IMG/VR virus record: IMGVR_UViG_3300028393_000040
Span: 1-64,000 of that record
Direction: 5' to 3' (one strand)
DNA: 64,000 bases
DNA from: a virus
Shown here: positions 9,010 through 20,300 of the stretch, in pieces
Position numbering within the stretch: the first letter of the stretch is position 1
Layout of the letters: every line of letters begins with the position of its first letter
The notes under the pieces: model-generated
What the model saw: the letters and a program-made list of their open reading frames with translations, nothing else
What the model was told of the DNA's origin: nothing
Database searches by the model: none
Made by a program: the position numbers and the translations under genes

Positions 9010-10744
9010 CCAATGCAATGGTTAATGGGGTGACCAATGTTAAGATTGATTTTTTAAAAGTATCTCCCTCGATAGTTCCAGTACTTTGAACAATTTCAAA
9101 GCTGGGTCCTACCTTAAAATTACCCTTTTCGTTTGAACTTGTGTAGTACACAATGCCTGGTGCATTGGAATCGAATAAGCCGTCAAATACCACCTCATTA
9201 TCATTGTTAACCTGACCACCAAACGCAGGTAAAGCAGATAGAATAACCGTTCCAGTTCCCATGTATTCAAATGTATGAGAACCTGTTGCAATAATACTTC
9301 TTGCATAAAATAAAACTTGTGAACCATAATAAGCAGAAAGATCATTTGGTAAATTTGCATCTAATGTTATCTGGTATTGTGAATTACTAATTTTTGTTAC
9401 TGGTTGATTTACAAAGAAGTTATTTAAATCTGTTGAATTTGTTAATGGATTAACTTGATTTATTCTTAATCCCGCAATATTAAAACATGTACCCACATAA
9501 GGAACAGTACAAATATACTGAACATCATTATTGTTGCCAACATTAACTGGTAGTGCTACTGGATTGTTTATTATGAATTTATTATCACCTGGCGTGAATG
9601 CTCCAAATGTACCGCTTAAAATTGGAACAGTTGATTTACCTCTAGCAACTAATCCCGAAAGACCAAACGTGCAGTTTGATGTACTGATGGAGCAAGTGGC
9701 TCCATTTTCAACCAAAATTCCTTCGGTTGTGCATACAGTAAACGTACTAACAAACTGTGCATATGCATGATTTAAAAGATGTACACCTTTACCTCCTTGG
9801 TTAACCTGTGTGAAAGAGTCGATAACCATACTTTTAATTTTCCCATCCACTAAACTACCATCAATTCTCATTCCGCACCCTGCATCAAATGCACCATTTT
9901 GATTTGGAAAATCTGATGACGTTGCGTAAGACGTACAACCTTGTGTGTATGGACTTACGATAATATTTGGACGAGCAGTTGGTGGGGTGATGGTACAATC
10001 TATAAAGTTTGATTGTGCATCAGTATAAGTGTAAGAATAAGCATTATCAAATGAGCCACTAGTTATATAACTGACATAGCCATTGTTTTTAGTATTAAGA
10101 GGAAATGCAACAGCTGCTGATGGACTTTTATGTCCTCTAAATGTTATACCCCAAATGTAACAAGCATTATTTACCCAAAATATATCCATTGTGGAATTAG
10201 CTGGTCTTATGGATACTCTTCTTAAATTGTCACCGATTACAGATGTATTAGGAGGAAGATATAATGGGTTAGCTTCGGTGTAATCTCCTGATTTTACAAA
10301 AATTGTATATTGTTTTTTAACTGCATTTGTATCATTTGCTTGCAACTGTGCAATCTTAGCACAAGCTTTTTTAATTGTTGCATAAGGCAGATCTTCGTTT
10401 CTACCTCTGCTTGGAAAGTTTGTAGGATCATCAAAATCAGAAGCATCTGTGTTTTGGGCAACGTACAGACAATAATTAATTGTTGTAGGATTTGTCTGTA
10501 AATAGTTTAATAAATTTGTAACAGTAATTTTACCCGTTTCTATACTGGGGTTATTTAACGTTAAAGGTAGGTATTGATTATTTGGATCATCTACCGAAGT
10601 AACATTAGGCAACAATGGAATACCCTCACTAATTAATTGTAGCGGAGCTATCTGTCTGGTTATATCTTGTTCTATTGGAAGTCGATCAGCATTAGGATCT
10701 ACTGGTATAGAAAAAGGTAAATTTTTTATTTTGATATATGACAT
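9005..10744 (-). CDS. Beta-helix baseplate or fibre-connector protein
   Basis: A 579-residue structural protein. The N-terminal 100 residues (IKNLPFSIPVDPNADRLPIE) look like a virion-anchoring segment. Residues about 105-380 have the look of a right-handed parallel beta-helix: ATIKKACAKIAQL, YTIFVKSGDYTEANPLYLPP, TSVIGDNLRRVSIRP, then short hydrophobic strand-turn repeats up to HLLNHAYAQFVSTFTVCTTEGILVENG. The same arrangement is common in tail proteins of marine T4-like phages. Its place next to the fibres is where T4 has gp9/gp10-type fibre connectors, but I see no residue-level proof of homology. A perfect TATAAATA lies 6 bp upstream of the ATG. Confidence 0.7.
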   Translation of the reverse strand: MSYIKIKNLPFSIPVDPNADRLPIEQDITRQIAPLQLISEGIPLLPNVTSVDDPNNQYLPLTLNNPSIETGKITVTNLLNYLQTNPTTINYCLYVAQNTDASDFDDPTNFPSRGRNEDLPYATIKKACAKIAQLQANDTNAVKKQYTIFVKSGDYTEANPLYLPPNTSVIGDNLRRVSIRPANSTMDIFWVNNACYIWGITFRGHKSPSAAVAFPLNTKNNGYVSYITSGSFDNAYSYTYTDAQSNFIDCTITPPTARPNIIVSPYTQGCTSYATSSDFPNQNGAFDAGCGMRIDGSLVDGKIKSMVIDSFTQVNQGGKGVHLLNHAYAQFVSTFTVCTTEGILVENGATCSISTSNCTFGLSGLVARGKSTVPILSGTFGAFTPGDNKFIINNPVALPVNVGNNNDVQYICTVPYVGTCFNIAGLRINQVNPLTNSTDLNNFFVNQPVTKISNSQYQITLDANLPNDLSAYYGSQVLFYARSIIATGSHTFEYMGTGTVILSALPAFGGQVNNDNEVVFDGLFDSNAPGIVYYTSSNEKGNFKVGPSFEIVQSTGTIEGDTFKKSILTLVTPLTIALE

Positions 10745-10750
10745 TTAAAA

Positions 10751-10758
10751 TATTTATA
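10751..10758 (-). promoter_or_regulatory. Late promoter octamer TATAAATA
   Basis: Exact T4 late consensus; predicted leader of 1 nt before the beta-helix gene. Confidence 0.65.
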
Positions 10759-10776
10759 GGCAAAAGTTGCAATTTT

Positions 10777-11457
10777 CTAAGATATTGTTGATGATAGCGT
10801 ATTAACTGTTGCAAAAGGAATAAATGTGTTTATCTCATCTATCTCATATTCGTTGAAATTGATGCTTATCAAACCTAAATTATTGAAATCATTTCTTATT
10901 ATAAATGACATATTAAATATGTTGGTATCGGAGTTATAAGTTAATTTTGGATCTTCTTTTTTACCATTTGTATTACTCCAACCAGATGGTGATATCAAAT
11001 TAAGTGTTATTGTATTATTTAAATAACTTGTTGTTTGTGAGGTTTTTATATCAAAAGAATTAAAATAAAATGAAAATATTATATTTGATGAATTTGTACC
11101 AGCAAGTTGATTGAACCCGCAATAATATACAAGTTTTTTACTTTCACTAAACCAATAATCTATGTTAAGATAAGTGTTTGGTACAAAAGAATTAAATTGA
11201 GTAAATGGTTGAATATCAGATCCATTTACCACAATTTTTTCAAATGCATAACCACTACTAGTTTGGATAAAAAAAGAATCATAAAAGGTATCAAACTTAA
11301 TTATGTTATTTGAATTTAAATCATAAAAGAATTTTTTATTAGTATTCTTATATTTTATGAATACAGAGGATAATGCCAAATTAGCAGGAAGAACGGTGTT
11401 GGTTATATTTCTTAACCATAAATTACCTGCTGAATGACTTTGATTATATGTATTCAT
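10777..11457 (-). CDS. Structural protein of unknown function
   Basis: A 226-residue protein rich in Asn, Ser, Phe and Tyr, with predicted beta strands throughout (for example SSNIIFSFYFNSFDIKTS and TYNSDTNIFNMSFIIRND) and no cysteine clusters or membrane segments. I do not recognise the family. It is one base away from the 211-residue gene upstream, so the two are certainly co-transcribed and may form one structure. Position in the fibre/baseplate block is the only clue to its role; an accessory baseplate or fibre-attachment protein is plausible. Confidence 0.5.
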   Translation of the reverse strand: MNTYNQSHSAGNLWLRNITNTVLPANLALSSVFIKYKNTNKKFFYDLNSNNIIKFDTFYDSFFIQTSSGYAFEKIVVNGSDIQPFTQFNSFVPNTYLNIDYWFSESKKLVYYCGFNQLAGTNSSNIIFSFYFNSFDIKTSQTTSYLNNTITLNLISPSGWSNTNGKKEDPKLTYNSDTNIFNMSFIIRNDFNNLGLISINFNEYEIDEINTFIPFATVNTLSSTIS

Positions 11458-11458
11458 A

Positions 11459-12094
11459 TTATGGATATGTTTGTGTTATATATGTACCAGAATCAGGGTT
11501 AACTGGATTTGGTTGAAAATCAATATTTTTGATATCAAGGTTTGTGTTATTGAATTTATTTGCAAATGGAGAAACAAGATTATAAGGTCTACTTAATTGA
11601 CTTGCTGTGATTTGTTGTTTTGGTATTGGTTTCCATTTTACCAATGACATTAAAATATTGTTAGGATTTTGTGTTTCAAACGTATACAAAATTTGATTAT
11701 CTGCTCCAAACATTCTTGTCTTTATTAGGTGAACTTCATTAAATAATTTATTAATACCTTGATCTAAAGAAGGGTTTTGTAAATTTAAATTTATAGTAAA
11801 ACTAGATGGTTTACTTTCTCCAAATAAATATATATTAATTGTTATTATGTAAACTGAAAGCTTTGAATTTTTTGAAACAAAATTTTTTGTTTTTGGATAA
11901 TTTTTAGGATCACCATTTATGTTTGGATCTGGTTTAAATGTTTGAGAGTCCATCGAACCATCACCCCAAATATAATCAATTTGTCTTATTTTTTTATTTA
12001 AAGACAAATTTAAAGGATTAATTGTTAATGTATAAGGAGCAAAAGAATTAATTGTTTGATTTGCAATCGATACAGATGAACTATAAGGAGACAT
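11459..12094 (-). CDS. Structural protein with PKD-like motif
   Basis: A 211-residue protein of mainly beta character. IRQIDYIWGDGSMDSQTF (near residues 36-53) resembles the turn of a PKD/Ig-like domain, in which W/F-GDGS is followed by a strand; a similar FGDGS motif occurs in the 15277-17313 protein. The C-terminal third is proline- and asparagine-rich. No enzymatic motif is visible. It lies immediately upstream of its 226-residue partner and 21 bp downstream of the RCC1 fusion gene. The octamer in front of the start is degenerate (GATAATTA). Role unknown, probably part of the virion. Confidence 0.5.
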   Translation of the reverse strand: MSPYSSSVSIANQTINSFAPYTLTINPLNLSLNKKIRQIDYIWGDGSMDSQTFKPDPNINGDPKNYPKTKNFVSKNSKLSVYIITINIYLFGESKPSSFTINLNLQNPSLDQGINKLFNEVHLIKTRMFGADNQILYTFETQNPNNILMSLVKWKPIPKQQITASQLSRPYNLVSPFANKFNNTNLDIKNIDFQPNPVNPDSGTYITQTYP

Positions 12095-12101
12095 TATAAT
12101 A

Positions 12102-12109
12102 TAATTATC
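12102..12109 (-). promoter_or_regulatory. Degenerate octamer GATAATTA
   Basis: At the usual distance from the start of the 211-residue gene but with a weaker match. Confidence 0.35.
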
Positions 12110-12115
12110 CTATTT

Positions 12116-15100
12116 TTAGATGTTATAAATGCGGGTTGGAAGATAATAATAACCATTAGTGTTACCAAGACCCAATTCTCCGTTTGCATTAGTTCCACAA
12201 CCATAAACCTTTCCACTCTGGGTTATAATTACTAATGTATATTGATATTTATAACCTCTGCCATTATATGATATCCTTGCGGCTTTTTCATTATAAGGTA
12301 ATCTAACCTTTGTAAACGATGTAACATTAGCAACCGTACTTGATTGCGCACCTGCGCCTTGGTTGTCTGTATTATCACCAGCTGTCCAAACCGATCCGTC
12401 ACTTAATAATAGTGCAGATGAAGAACCACACATAATTATTTCAACAACTGTACAATCGTTTAATGGATTACCTGTCGTATAACCTTCCGTAACAGTAAAA
12501 ATAACCGAAGATGGTGAAAATTGACCAGTTGTAGATGATGTACCATTACTTAGTTGACCTTGATCATTATACCCCCAACTATATAATTTATTACCTGAAG
12601 TATAGGCTATAGCTGATCCCTTTAATCCCGCTGAATAACTTGCTTGAAATAATGTTACTGGATTTGTGTCTGGAATTGTTATTTTTGATGCATAATTAAG
12701 GCTTTTTACAGTAGTACCCAATCCTAATTCGCCAGATGCTCCGTTTCCACTTGCCCAAAGACTTCCATCATTCAGTAGGAAGTATGTTGTTGCCAGTGGT
12801 GAACCGCCAAGATTTCCGTTATCAGCGACATATATTCTATTTATACCATATAACATTTTGTCATATAATCCTGATAATACTGGAGCAAATGTTGCTTGAG
12901 TGGTGCCACCAATTGTAATGCCGTTTGCTAATGCACCATTGCCGTTCCACCCTGCTCCATATGCTGTACCATCATTTTTTAAAACAAAACTTATAATACT
13001 ACCTGCATATACATCTTTAAACATTAATGAAGGAGTTGTTACGGTTCCAGAATTTGCTTTATAATTGAATGCTGGATATGCTGATATTGCTTTTGTGCTA
13101 CCTGCACAATATTGTGGAGTATAATTTACAGCGGAAGGTGAATACACCACACTTAAATTATTAAGTCCACACTGTCCATTTGTATTAAATCCCCATGTGT
13201 ATATTGTTCCATCAGTTGCTAAAGCAATACAATGAATTTTTTCGGAACTTGCATTTGTAGTTACATCAGTTGGTAATGGAGTAGATGCAAATTTTATAAT
13301 TTGAGTACTAAGATTAGTTGTAAATGTTATTTTATCAAGTTTACTAGAATAAGTTAAAGAATCAAAAGCTTTACCCAATCCAAGTTGATTTACTGAATTA
13401 GATCCAGCTGCATGTAAATTTCCTAAACTATCTAAAACATATGTGTTGTAGGAACTTCTCCACATTTCAACAGGTCTATATGACGGTAATGATAAACTAC
13501 ATGTTGTGGGGGTAAGATAATTAATTGCAGTAGCGATTGAATATCCGTTTGGTACACTTCCTAAAGTACCATATCCCGACATGTATAAACTTCCATCATC
13601 ATATAAAATTCCAATATTATTAACGGATTCACGAGCTTTTGCGCTAAATGTTGCTCTGATATCTGCCATTCCGTAAGCATTATAACCAATATCTAAAACA
13701 CCATTATTGTACACATAAACTCTTGGATGAGTAGTATAACCAAATCCTGCATCGGTTATTTTAATTGATAAAAGGTTACCCGAACCATCTACAACAGGAA
13801 TTGCAGTTGCCTGACGATTATTAGAACCTAATGGATATGTTGGTGCATCAATTATAACCGTTGGATTTATTAATGACACTGCACCTCTAGTACCAACAAC
13901 AATGTTTCTAACCGAACCACTAATTACTGGTAAAGGTGGTGTAGCAAATGCTGTTACCCTGTTAACATAGGTATAAGTTTGATTCCAATTTGAACTCAAT
14001 GTTAAAACGTTAGAATAAACCGAATTCCAATTTGCACTTAATTTATTAACATTTAAATAAACCGAACTATTAGCAGGTGTATTGCCACCCCATGTACTAA
14101 TAATGGTATATCCAGTATAACCTTGTTGCCAACCACTACTTAAATTTGATACTGAAGTGTAAGCAGCAACACCTTCTAGTGCTGCTTCACCTGGATTCCA
14201 GCTTTGATAATTGTCATGGACAAGTTTATTTATGTATAAATTATCGGCAGACTGTTGAGCAAACGTTGCATACACATTATTCCAATTTGCACTTAACTTA
14301 TTAACGTTTGTGTAATTGGAATTCCATGCAATACTATTTCCCCCGTTTACAATAATATTGCCATATGAACTAATGTTTCCATTTATTGTTAGAATATTAT
14401 TACTGGTTGGTGTTAATCCCCCAATTACAACATTTCCACTGTTATCAATTATAAATGGAGATGAATCGTTAGCTTGATCATCGACTCGGAACGAGTCGCC
14501 AGTTCCCATTTGAGTTATTCTCAGTGCTTCAAAATTAGTGTTTGCGTAAACTGATGCATTATTAGCAGATAGAATATTTGTTGAAATACTAACTTGTGAA
14601 CTTAAATTGTTAACATATGTAAAATTAGCTTTTGAAGCTGTAAGATTAGAACCAAATATAAAAGTATTAGGCTGTAAATTTGTATTATTGAGAATACCAC
14701 CCCCAATAAATGAATGATAACCAGATGCAATGTTTTCTCTTCCGTTTACTACAGTGGAATAAGCAGATAATGCTGAGTTAGCTCGTCCACCCAGTGTACT
14801 GGAATAATATCCATTTGCTATATTAGAATTTCCAATTGCTGTTGCATATTGACCACCTGCTAAATTATTAGCACCTATGATATTTGAAGTATTAATGCTT
14901 GAGTTATTAGGTCCTATGGTAAGATTACCCATTGCACTTATTGAACCAATAACAGTTAAAGCAACATTTGGTGTTGCTGTTCCGATACCCACGTTGCCAC
15001 CTATAAAGGCAGCTGCATATGCACTGGTGGATGGGACAACTGCGCTTAATGCTCCTGTTAAGACGAAATCGCCTCTAAAGGGGTTATCATAACTAGCAAT

Positions 15101-15187
15101 TGGATCGTGACCTGCATCAGGATTTGATGCATTTGGATACGTGTGGTGGTTTGCTCTGTGGAATTTTGAATGGAATCTATTTGACAT
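12116..15187 (-). CDS. Beta-roll / coiled-coil / RCC1-repeat fusion fibre
   Basis: A 1023-residue mosaic. Residues about 65-190 are YadA-like beta-roll repeats preceded by NVGIGTATPNVALTVIG and followed by a FIFGSNLTASKANFTYVNN cassette. Residues about 270-440 contain scattered copies of the 14-residue NSVYSNV-x-x-LS-x-NW coiled-coil unit that dominates the fibre at 38965-41367. Residues about 500-1020 hold about eight RCC1-type repeats (for example IYTWGFNTNGQCGLN, LYSWGYNDQGQLSNG, VYGCGTNANGELGLG), enough for a seven-bladed propeller. RCC1 propellers bind proteins or chromatin in eukaryotes; here a receptor-binding head on a stalk is the natural reading. The leader is about 60 nt, with GATAAATA at 15256-15263 and a weak GAGAA upstream of the ATG. 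Confidence 0.75.
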   Translation of the reverse strand: MSNRFHSKFHRANHHTYPNASNPDAGHDPIASYDNPFRGDFVLTGALSAVVPSTSAYAAAFIGGNVGIGTATPNVALTVIGSISAMGNLTIGPNNSSINTSNIIGANNLAGGQYATAIGNSNIANGYYSSTLGGRANSALSAYSTVVNGRENIASGYHSFIGGGILNNTNLQPNTFIFGSNLTASKANFTYVNNLSSQVSISTNILSANNASVYANTNFEALRITQMGTGDSFRVDDQANDSSPFIIDNSGNVVIGGLTPTSNNILTINGNISSYGNIIVNGGNSIAWNSNYTNVNKLSANWNNVYATFAQQSADNLYINKLVHDNYQSWNPGEAALEGVAAYTSVSNLSSGWQQGYTGYTIISTWGGNTPANSSVYLNVNKLSANWNSVYSNVLTLSSNWNQTYTYVNRVTAFATPPLPVISGSVRNIVVGTRGAVSLINPTVIIDAPTYPLGSNNRQATAIPVVDGSGNLLSIKITDAGFGYTTHPRVYVYNNGVLDIGYNAYGMADIRATFSAKARESVNNIGILYDDGSLYMSGYGTLGSVPNGYSIATAINYLTPTTCSLSLPSYRPVEMWRSSYNTYVLDSLGNLHAAGSNSVNQLGLGKAFDSLTYSSKLDKITFTTNLSTQIIKFASTPLPTDVTTNASSEKIHCIALATDGTIYTWGFNTNGQCGLNNLSVVYSPSAVNYTPQYCAGSTKAISAYPAFNYKANSGTVTTPSLMFKDVYAGSIISFVLKNDGTAYGAGWNGNGALANGITIGGTTQATFAPVLSGLYDKMLYGINRIYVADNGNLGGSPLATTYFLLNDGSLWASGNGASGELGLGTTVKSLNYASKITIPDTNPVTLFQASYSAGLKGSAIAYTSGNKLYSWGYNDQGQLSNGTSSTTGQFSPSSVIFTVTEGYTTGNPLNDCTVVEIIMCGSSSALLLSDGSVWTAGDNTDNQGAGAQSSTVANVTSFTKVRLPYNEKAARISYNGRGYKYQYTLVIITQSGKVYGCGTNANGELGLGNTNGYYYLPTRIYNI

Positions 15188-15255
15188 AATCTTTTCTCAA
15201 GCCAATGGTTGTCCATAGAACCATTTCTGGTTACTATTGTTGAATTGATTACTAA

Positions 15256-15263
15256 TATTTATC
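15256..15263 (-). promoter_or_regulatory. Late-like octamer GATAAATA with long leader
   Basis: Upstream of the beta-roll/RCC1 fusion; the predicted leader is about 62 nt, unlike most genes here. Confidence 0.5.
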
Positions 15264-15276
15264 TTAAAACATTACA

Positions 15277-17313
15277 TTATGAACAACATTTTGAAATTGC
15301 TTTACCCCATGTAATATTTGGTGCATATCCAGCATTTGGAAAGTCACTGGTAAGTTCCAAATATGTTATTGGATTAATTCCACAGGTTCTAATTACAGGT
15401 AAAGATACATTATATGAAGAAGTTGCCTTCCATGACCAACAGAACTGACCATCACAATCAGAATTATTGTTTCGGCTATCAATGTTAACGTTTTGAACTG
15501 CTAAAAACTGGTTTAAAACTTCTAAAGAATCATATAGTTTCTTAAGTTCTTTATTAAAAACAGATGGAATATGCAATTCATTTACACCAACGCCCAATGT
15601 CTCATTTTCGACATCATTATTGAGAACAGGAGCATTAGCAACATCTATTGGTAAAAATGAAAAATATTGAATAGTTCCGTTTGTTGTTTGTTCCGTAGCA
15701 AGGATAAATTGAGCATTTAATGTATCTCTGAATGTTTTTATGTTTTGAGCTATTCTTATTAATGATCGATTATAATTTAAGTCTGATGAAAATTCTTCGC
15801 TTGTTACTTTAAGTTGATCACTAGACCAATATTCATATGATAACCCACCACCTATTTTAAATATATCTAAAACATCTTGGAATTTTAACAAACAGGAATT
15901 TGAACTTATTAATAGTGATCGACTTACACTACTTCTAATACTATTATATATTGTTGATGATGTTTTTGGTATTTGAACATTTGTTATAAATGTATTTGAA
16001 GAAGAATACTTGTATACGTTTTGACTTGTTAATACATAAAAGAAATCTCCATTTTCATCAAAGGATATTTTTATAGGATTAGTAGTAACTATATCCTTTA
16101 TGGAAAAATTAACAAAAGGATTTGCTGCTCTATTATCATAAACATATATGTTTTTTGAAAGTGTCAATATATAAACAAGGGATGTTATGGGATGAACAGC
16201 AACACTTATTATCTGTTCTCCTTTGTAAGAATCTGAAAAATAAGTATAAATCCAATTTAAATCTTGGTTGTATTGTTTAACGCAATTGTTATTATAATCA
16301 ACGACATATACGTTTTCATTTGCATAGTTAACTTCAGTAGGGGAATTAAACTTATCATGATCATTAAGTAAACCAAATCCTCCAGTGTAAAGTTGTATGT
16401 TTATTGATGGTGAATACAAACTACTTAAATCTATATTAAATTTATAAATTTTATTTGCACCCGTATCGGCAATAAATATATATTGACCTGTGCTGTCAAT
16501 ATCAAAAGACTGTGGAGCAATTAAAAGATCTTGTATGTCGTTTGCATTAGTAAAAATTGTTTCTTGGGGAATTGCAGAAGATGAAAAAGCTCTGAAACGT
16601 GTACCATCTAAAACATAAATTCCGTTTGAATTTTCTTTTGCATCCCTGATATCCGAAAAATAAGATTTACCATCGGAAACTGCTAATTCTGGGTTGTTTA
16701 TATATTCAGAATTGTATGTTTGCGTTGACCATGAAATACCAGCAGCTTTTGAATGGGATGGACTACCCAACCATCCAAAATATTCACTGGGTGATTCAGT
16801 ATTCATTGTCTGTGTATTGGATTTAAGATAATCCAAATTATCTTGTAATCTTGTGATTGCAGTATTAAAGATATCTTCCACGCCCCATTCGTTTGGTTGA
16901 ATGTAAATTTGATCCAATGTGTATGGCATCATCAAGTTTATTTCATTTATCAATCTTATATTTTCTTGATTGTAAACATCCCAACTATTTTTAACTATAA
17001 ATGGAACAGGGGAAACAAAAGATTGTATTGTATTGTCTGAATATATGGCAGAATAAGATACATGATAAGTTCCCTTGGTTTTGTAAGTTTGGTGAATTTT
17101 ATCCGTTGGATTTGAATAAACCAAATTACTACCGTCTCCAAAATTTGTAACAAATTGTGTTATGTAATAATTTGATGTATAATAAACAGGTGCTTTATAT
17201 TCTACATATAAATCTTTACCAGTTAAACAATAAACAGTCGATAGAAACAATTGTGGATTTAACGAAGTTGTGTAGGCATTTATAGTTGTACCAGTATTAT
17301 TAATTAAACTCAT
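15277..17313 (-). CDS. Structural protein with PKD-like and NHL beta-propeller domains
   Basis: About 678 residues. The N-terminal 110 residues include FVTNFGDGSNLVYSNP and HVSYSAIYSD, a PKD-like fold. Residues about 250-490 contain NHL/SMP-30-type propeller motifs (YIFIADTGANKIYKFNID, NVYVVDYNNNCVKQYNQD, LVYILTLSKNIYVYD). The C-terminal 160 residues are helical, then end in a Cys-containing tail (CDGQFCWSWKATSSYNVSLP). I chose the start at 17313 because its ATG overlaps the TGA of the gene upstream in an ATGA arrangement; an in-frame ATG at 17331 would add six residues. It is the third large gene after gp6, so a tail or baseplate role is likely. Confidence 0.65.
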   Translation of the reverse strand: MSLINNTGTTINAYTTSLNPQLFLSTVYCLTGKDLYVEYKAPVYYTSNYYITQFVTNFGDGSNLVYSNPTDKIHQTYKTKGTYHVSYSAIYSDNTIQSFVSPVPFIVKNSWDVYNQENIRLINEINLMMPYTLDQIYIQPNEWGVEDIFNTAITRLQDNLDYLKSNTQTMNTESPSEYFGWLGSPSHSKAAGISWSTQTYNSEYINNPELAVSDGKSYFSDIRDAKENSNGIYVLDGTRFRAFSSSAIPQETIFTNANDIQDLLIAPQSFDIDSTGQYIFIADTGANKIYKFNIDLSSLYSPSINIQLYTGGFGLLNDHDKFNSPTEVNYANENVYVVDYNNNCVKQYNQDLNWIYTYFSDSYKGEQIISVAVHPITSLVYILTLSKNIYVYDNRAANPFVNFSIKDIVTTNPIKISFDENGDFFYVLTSQNVYKYSSSNTFITNVQIPKTSSTIYNSIRSSVSRSLLISSNSCLLKFQDVLDIFKIGGGLSYEYWSSDQLKVTSEEFSSDLNYNRSLIRIAQNIKTFRDTLNAQFILATEQTTNGTIQYFSFLPIDVANAPVLNNDVENETLGVGVNELHIPSVFNKELKKLYDSLEVLNQFLAVQNVNIDSRNNNSDCDGQFCWSWKATSSYNVSLPVIRTCGINPITYLELTSDFPNAGYAPNITWGKAISKCCS

Positions 17314-20300
17314 AGACTTATTTGGTTCCAATTATTTATAACACTTGGTAGTTGTGATGATATTTTTGCAAAAACTGTAGATGGTATACCCTGAAATACC
17401 TTTGGGGTTGCATAAACAAAAAAATCTTGAATTCCTAAACTTCCACTATAAAGAGGAACATAAGGATCTCCTATTTTTATTTTAAATATGGTAACTGGAT
17501 TGTTGTTATTATATGCTACCCCCGAACTAAGATCTTGGCAGACTGTCCAATAAACACCTGATAAACAATAATACACACTACCAGCCATAATATTAGTTGG
17601 TGAAGTTGGGGATGACACATTAAAATTCTGTTGGATTACAACGTTTTTAGTATCATCCAAATTAATGGATGTATTTAAAACGCTGAAAGTAAATTCGACA
17701 TCATCATATGGTAAAATCAAAGGTGAACATTGGAATGGATTTGCACTTACTGAACAAATTGAATCATATGTTGTGAATGTATTATTAAATGAACGTTTTA
17801 CAATACTATTATTTTCACCAATAGCAGATAATGCATAATAACTAGTACCCATTGATTCGGGGAATGTTGTATCATTATAAGCAACTAATGATAATTTAAG
17901 ACCATTATTCATTAATTGTATGTCATTTGGATTATATGGAATATCAGCAACAGCATAACTACTGTTTATTGTTGTTATTTCATATGTACTAAAATTTTGA
18001 TATTCATAATAATTAAAATCATTTCGGTTTGAAGATAACCACAATGATATAGTATCATTAGCAGTATTGTTATAACTTGATGGGTAATTGGTTAATGTAT
18101 AATTTAAATAAGTTTTGCTGTCGGTAGCATCCACTGATGTTAAAAGATAAGCAAATCCATTATTGAACCCAACTTGAGGATATGTTAAAAATTCAATGGG
18201 ATTTTCAAAAATAACAGAACTTAAAAAGTAAACATATGTTGATGCTTTGAAATCATGAGCACTCGTCCAGCCTGGTGCCACTACTGATGTCAACTGCATT
18301 GTAACTAATGCAGATAATAGATTACTATCGTTTGTTGGTAAGGAACTGGTATAAAAATTGAAATATAGATTAGGAGATCCATCTTCAATATTGATATATG
18401 GTATTCCTTGAGAACTGTCCTTATTATTAACAAGTTGACCATTAATATACCAATTTATATTAGCATAATAATTTTGATTTTTTGTTAAAGGTGTAAACTG
18501 AAAAATTGAATAATTAAGTTCTGATCTTGTGATTGTATTTTGACCAATATTAGTATTTGATAATATTTTATTATCTGAATCTATATCATATGTAGATATA
18601 AAATCCGCATTTATAATATTAGAATCTGGTAAATCATCTACCGAAAAATTATATGATCCAGATAAGCATGGATAAATAATATCTGTATAGGCATTCACAT
18701 AAATTTTATGTAACTCAGGATATGTGTTATTACTGTAAGGTGCTACTAAAATTTTAATTGTGCTTATTTCTTGAAAGGTTGATTGTGTTCCAAATTTATA
18801 ACTAGAAATTATATTTCCATTTGAATCGATTTTATATGCACTGATTGGTTGATTTGTTGGATCAGTTTGTGCATCATAACTCCATGTCCAATACATTGGT
18901 ACGCTTCCGTAATCTGGTGATAAATTATAAAGTTTACCATTAAAAGGAATATATGTTGATAATTCTATTTCTCTTGGTGATTGTAAATTATATAAAGGTG
19001 AACTAGGTGCTACACCAAGCTGCCCCGTTGAAAAATAATTAAATAAGCTAGGGTCAGTTATAATACTAGATGGTTTGATTTCTAAATTAGCAGAAAGATA
19101 GACTGTTATAGTGTCAGGACCAAACCCCGAAACATTTATAAGCCAAGTATTAGCATTAAATGCATATTGTGAATTTGGTTCTATTGGTTGTAAAATATTG
19201 CCATTTTGATCAACACCATTAAAGTATAAATCGTTTCTAATGTTACCTTGTGAATCTTTCGCATACCATATTATATTTGAATATGTTAAATCAACATAGG
19301 GCCACCCATCAAGAGAATTATTTGTACTTGCATCTATTGTTATTGAATTGCTGGTTTCATTAAAAATATCTAATTCAATACTCCAAGGATTAACTGGCTT
19401 CAAATATTTACCAAGTGTTATATTTGTTGCATTGAACGCATCGAGTTGACCTGCTACACTTGATGATAGACTTGCACGTATTGTAAAATTAAGCTCACCT
19501 AAATCAAGATTAGGATAATTTATCAAAAGATCTTTACCAGAAATTACTGGTATCCAAGGACTTTTTACTATATCATAAAATTTACCAGTAAGAGATTGCG
19601 ATAAATTTTCACCATAACTAAAATTAACATAAGGTAGATATTGTGAGGATATATTTGTTTTAAATCTTATGTAATCATTTGGACAAGTTGAGTAAAGATC
19701 GTAAGATAAACAATTATAATCAGAAGTTATGTAACTTGATAGTTTAACATAATTACTATTTAATTGATTTGTTGTTGGATCAACAATTTTAGAATAAAGA
19801 TAAAAATTTAATGAATTACTATCAACTATAGCAGAATTTGAATCTCTTAATGTTGTTTTATATGAATAATAATGGGGTGGATATTTTGTTTCATAAATTT
19901 TAGGTTGATCTATTATGTCTGTAAGTTTATATGGGACATTTAAATTCCATGTTGTTGTTGGGTTTACAGTGCCAAAAATTAATTCTTTTGTTTTTCTAAT
20001 GTAAGGAGAATCTGCAATATAGCTAACACCTATAAATGAACCTACTAATCCTTTTGCATAATAAGGAGAACCAGTATAATTGTTAAAATATGCAAAATTA
20101 CAATTATTTGTAGATAATGTTACATACATTACACAATTTTTAGGACTATGTAATGCAGAAGCGGGATCTATTGTTGTTTGTATTAATTGAAAATTTGGAT
20201 TGTTAAACTTATTCGTAGTAGCATTTGGATAATATATAATATAACTAGAATTAAACAATGGAACATTGTTATAATATTTTGTTACATCTGGTAAGGTTTG

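Noticed and set aside
15209-15448. Plus-strand frame of 79 residues
   Set aside because: Mostly antisense to the end of the PKD/NHL gene; no own promoter or family resemblance.
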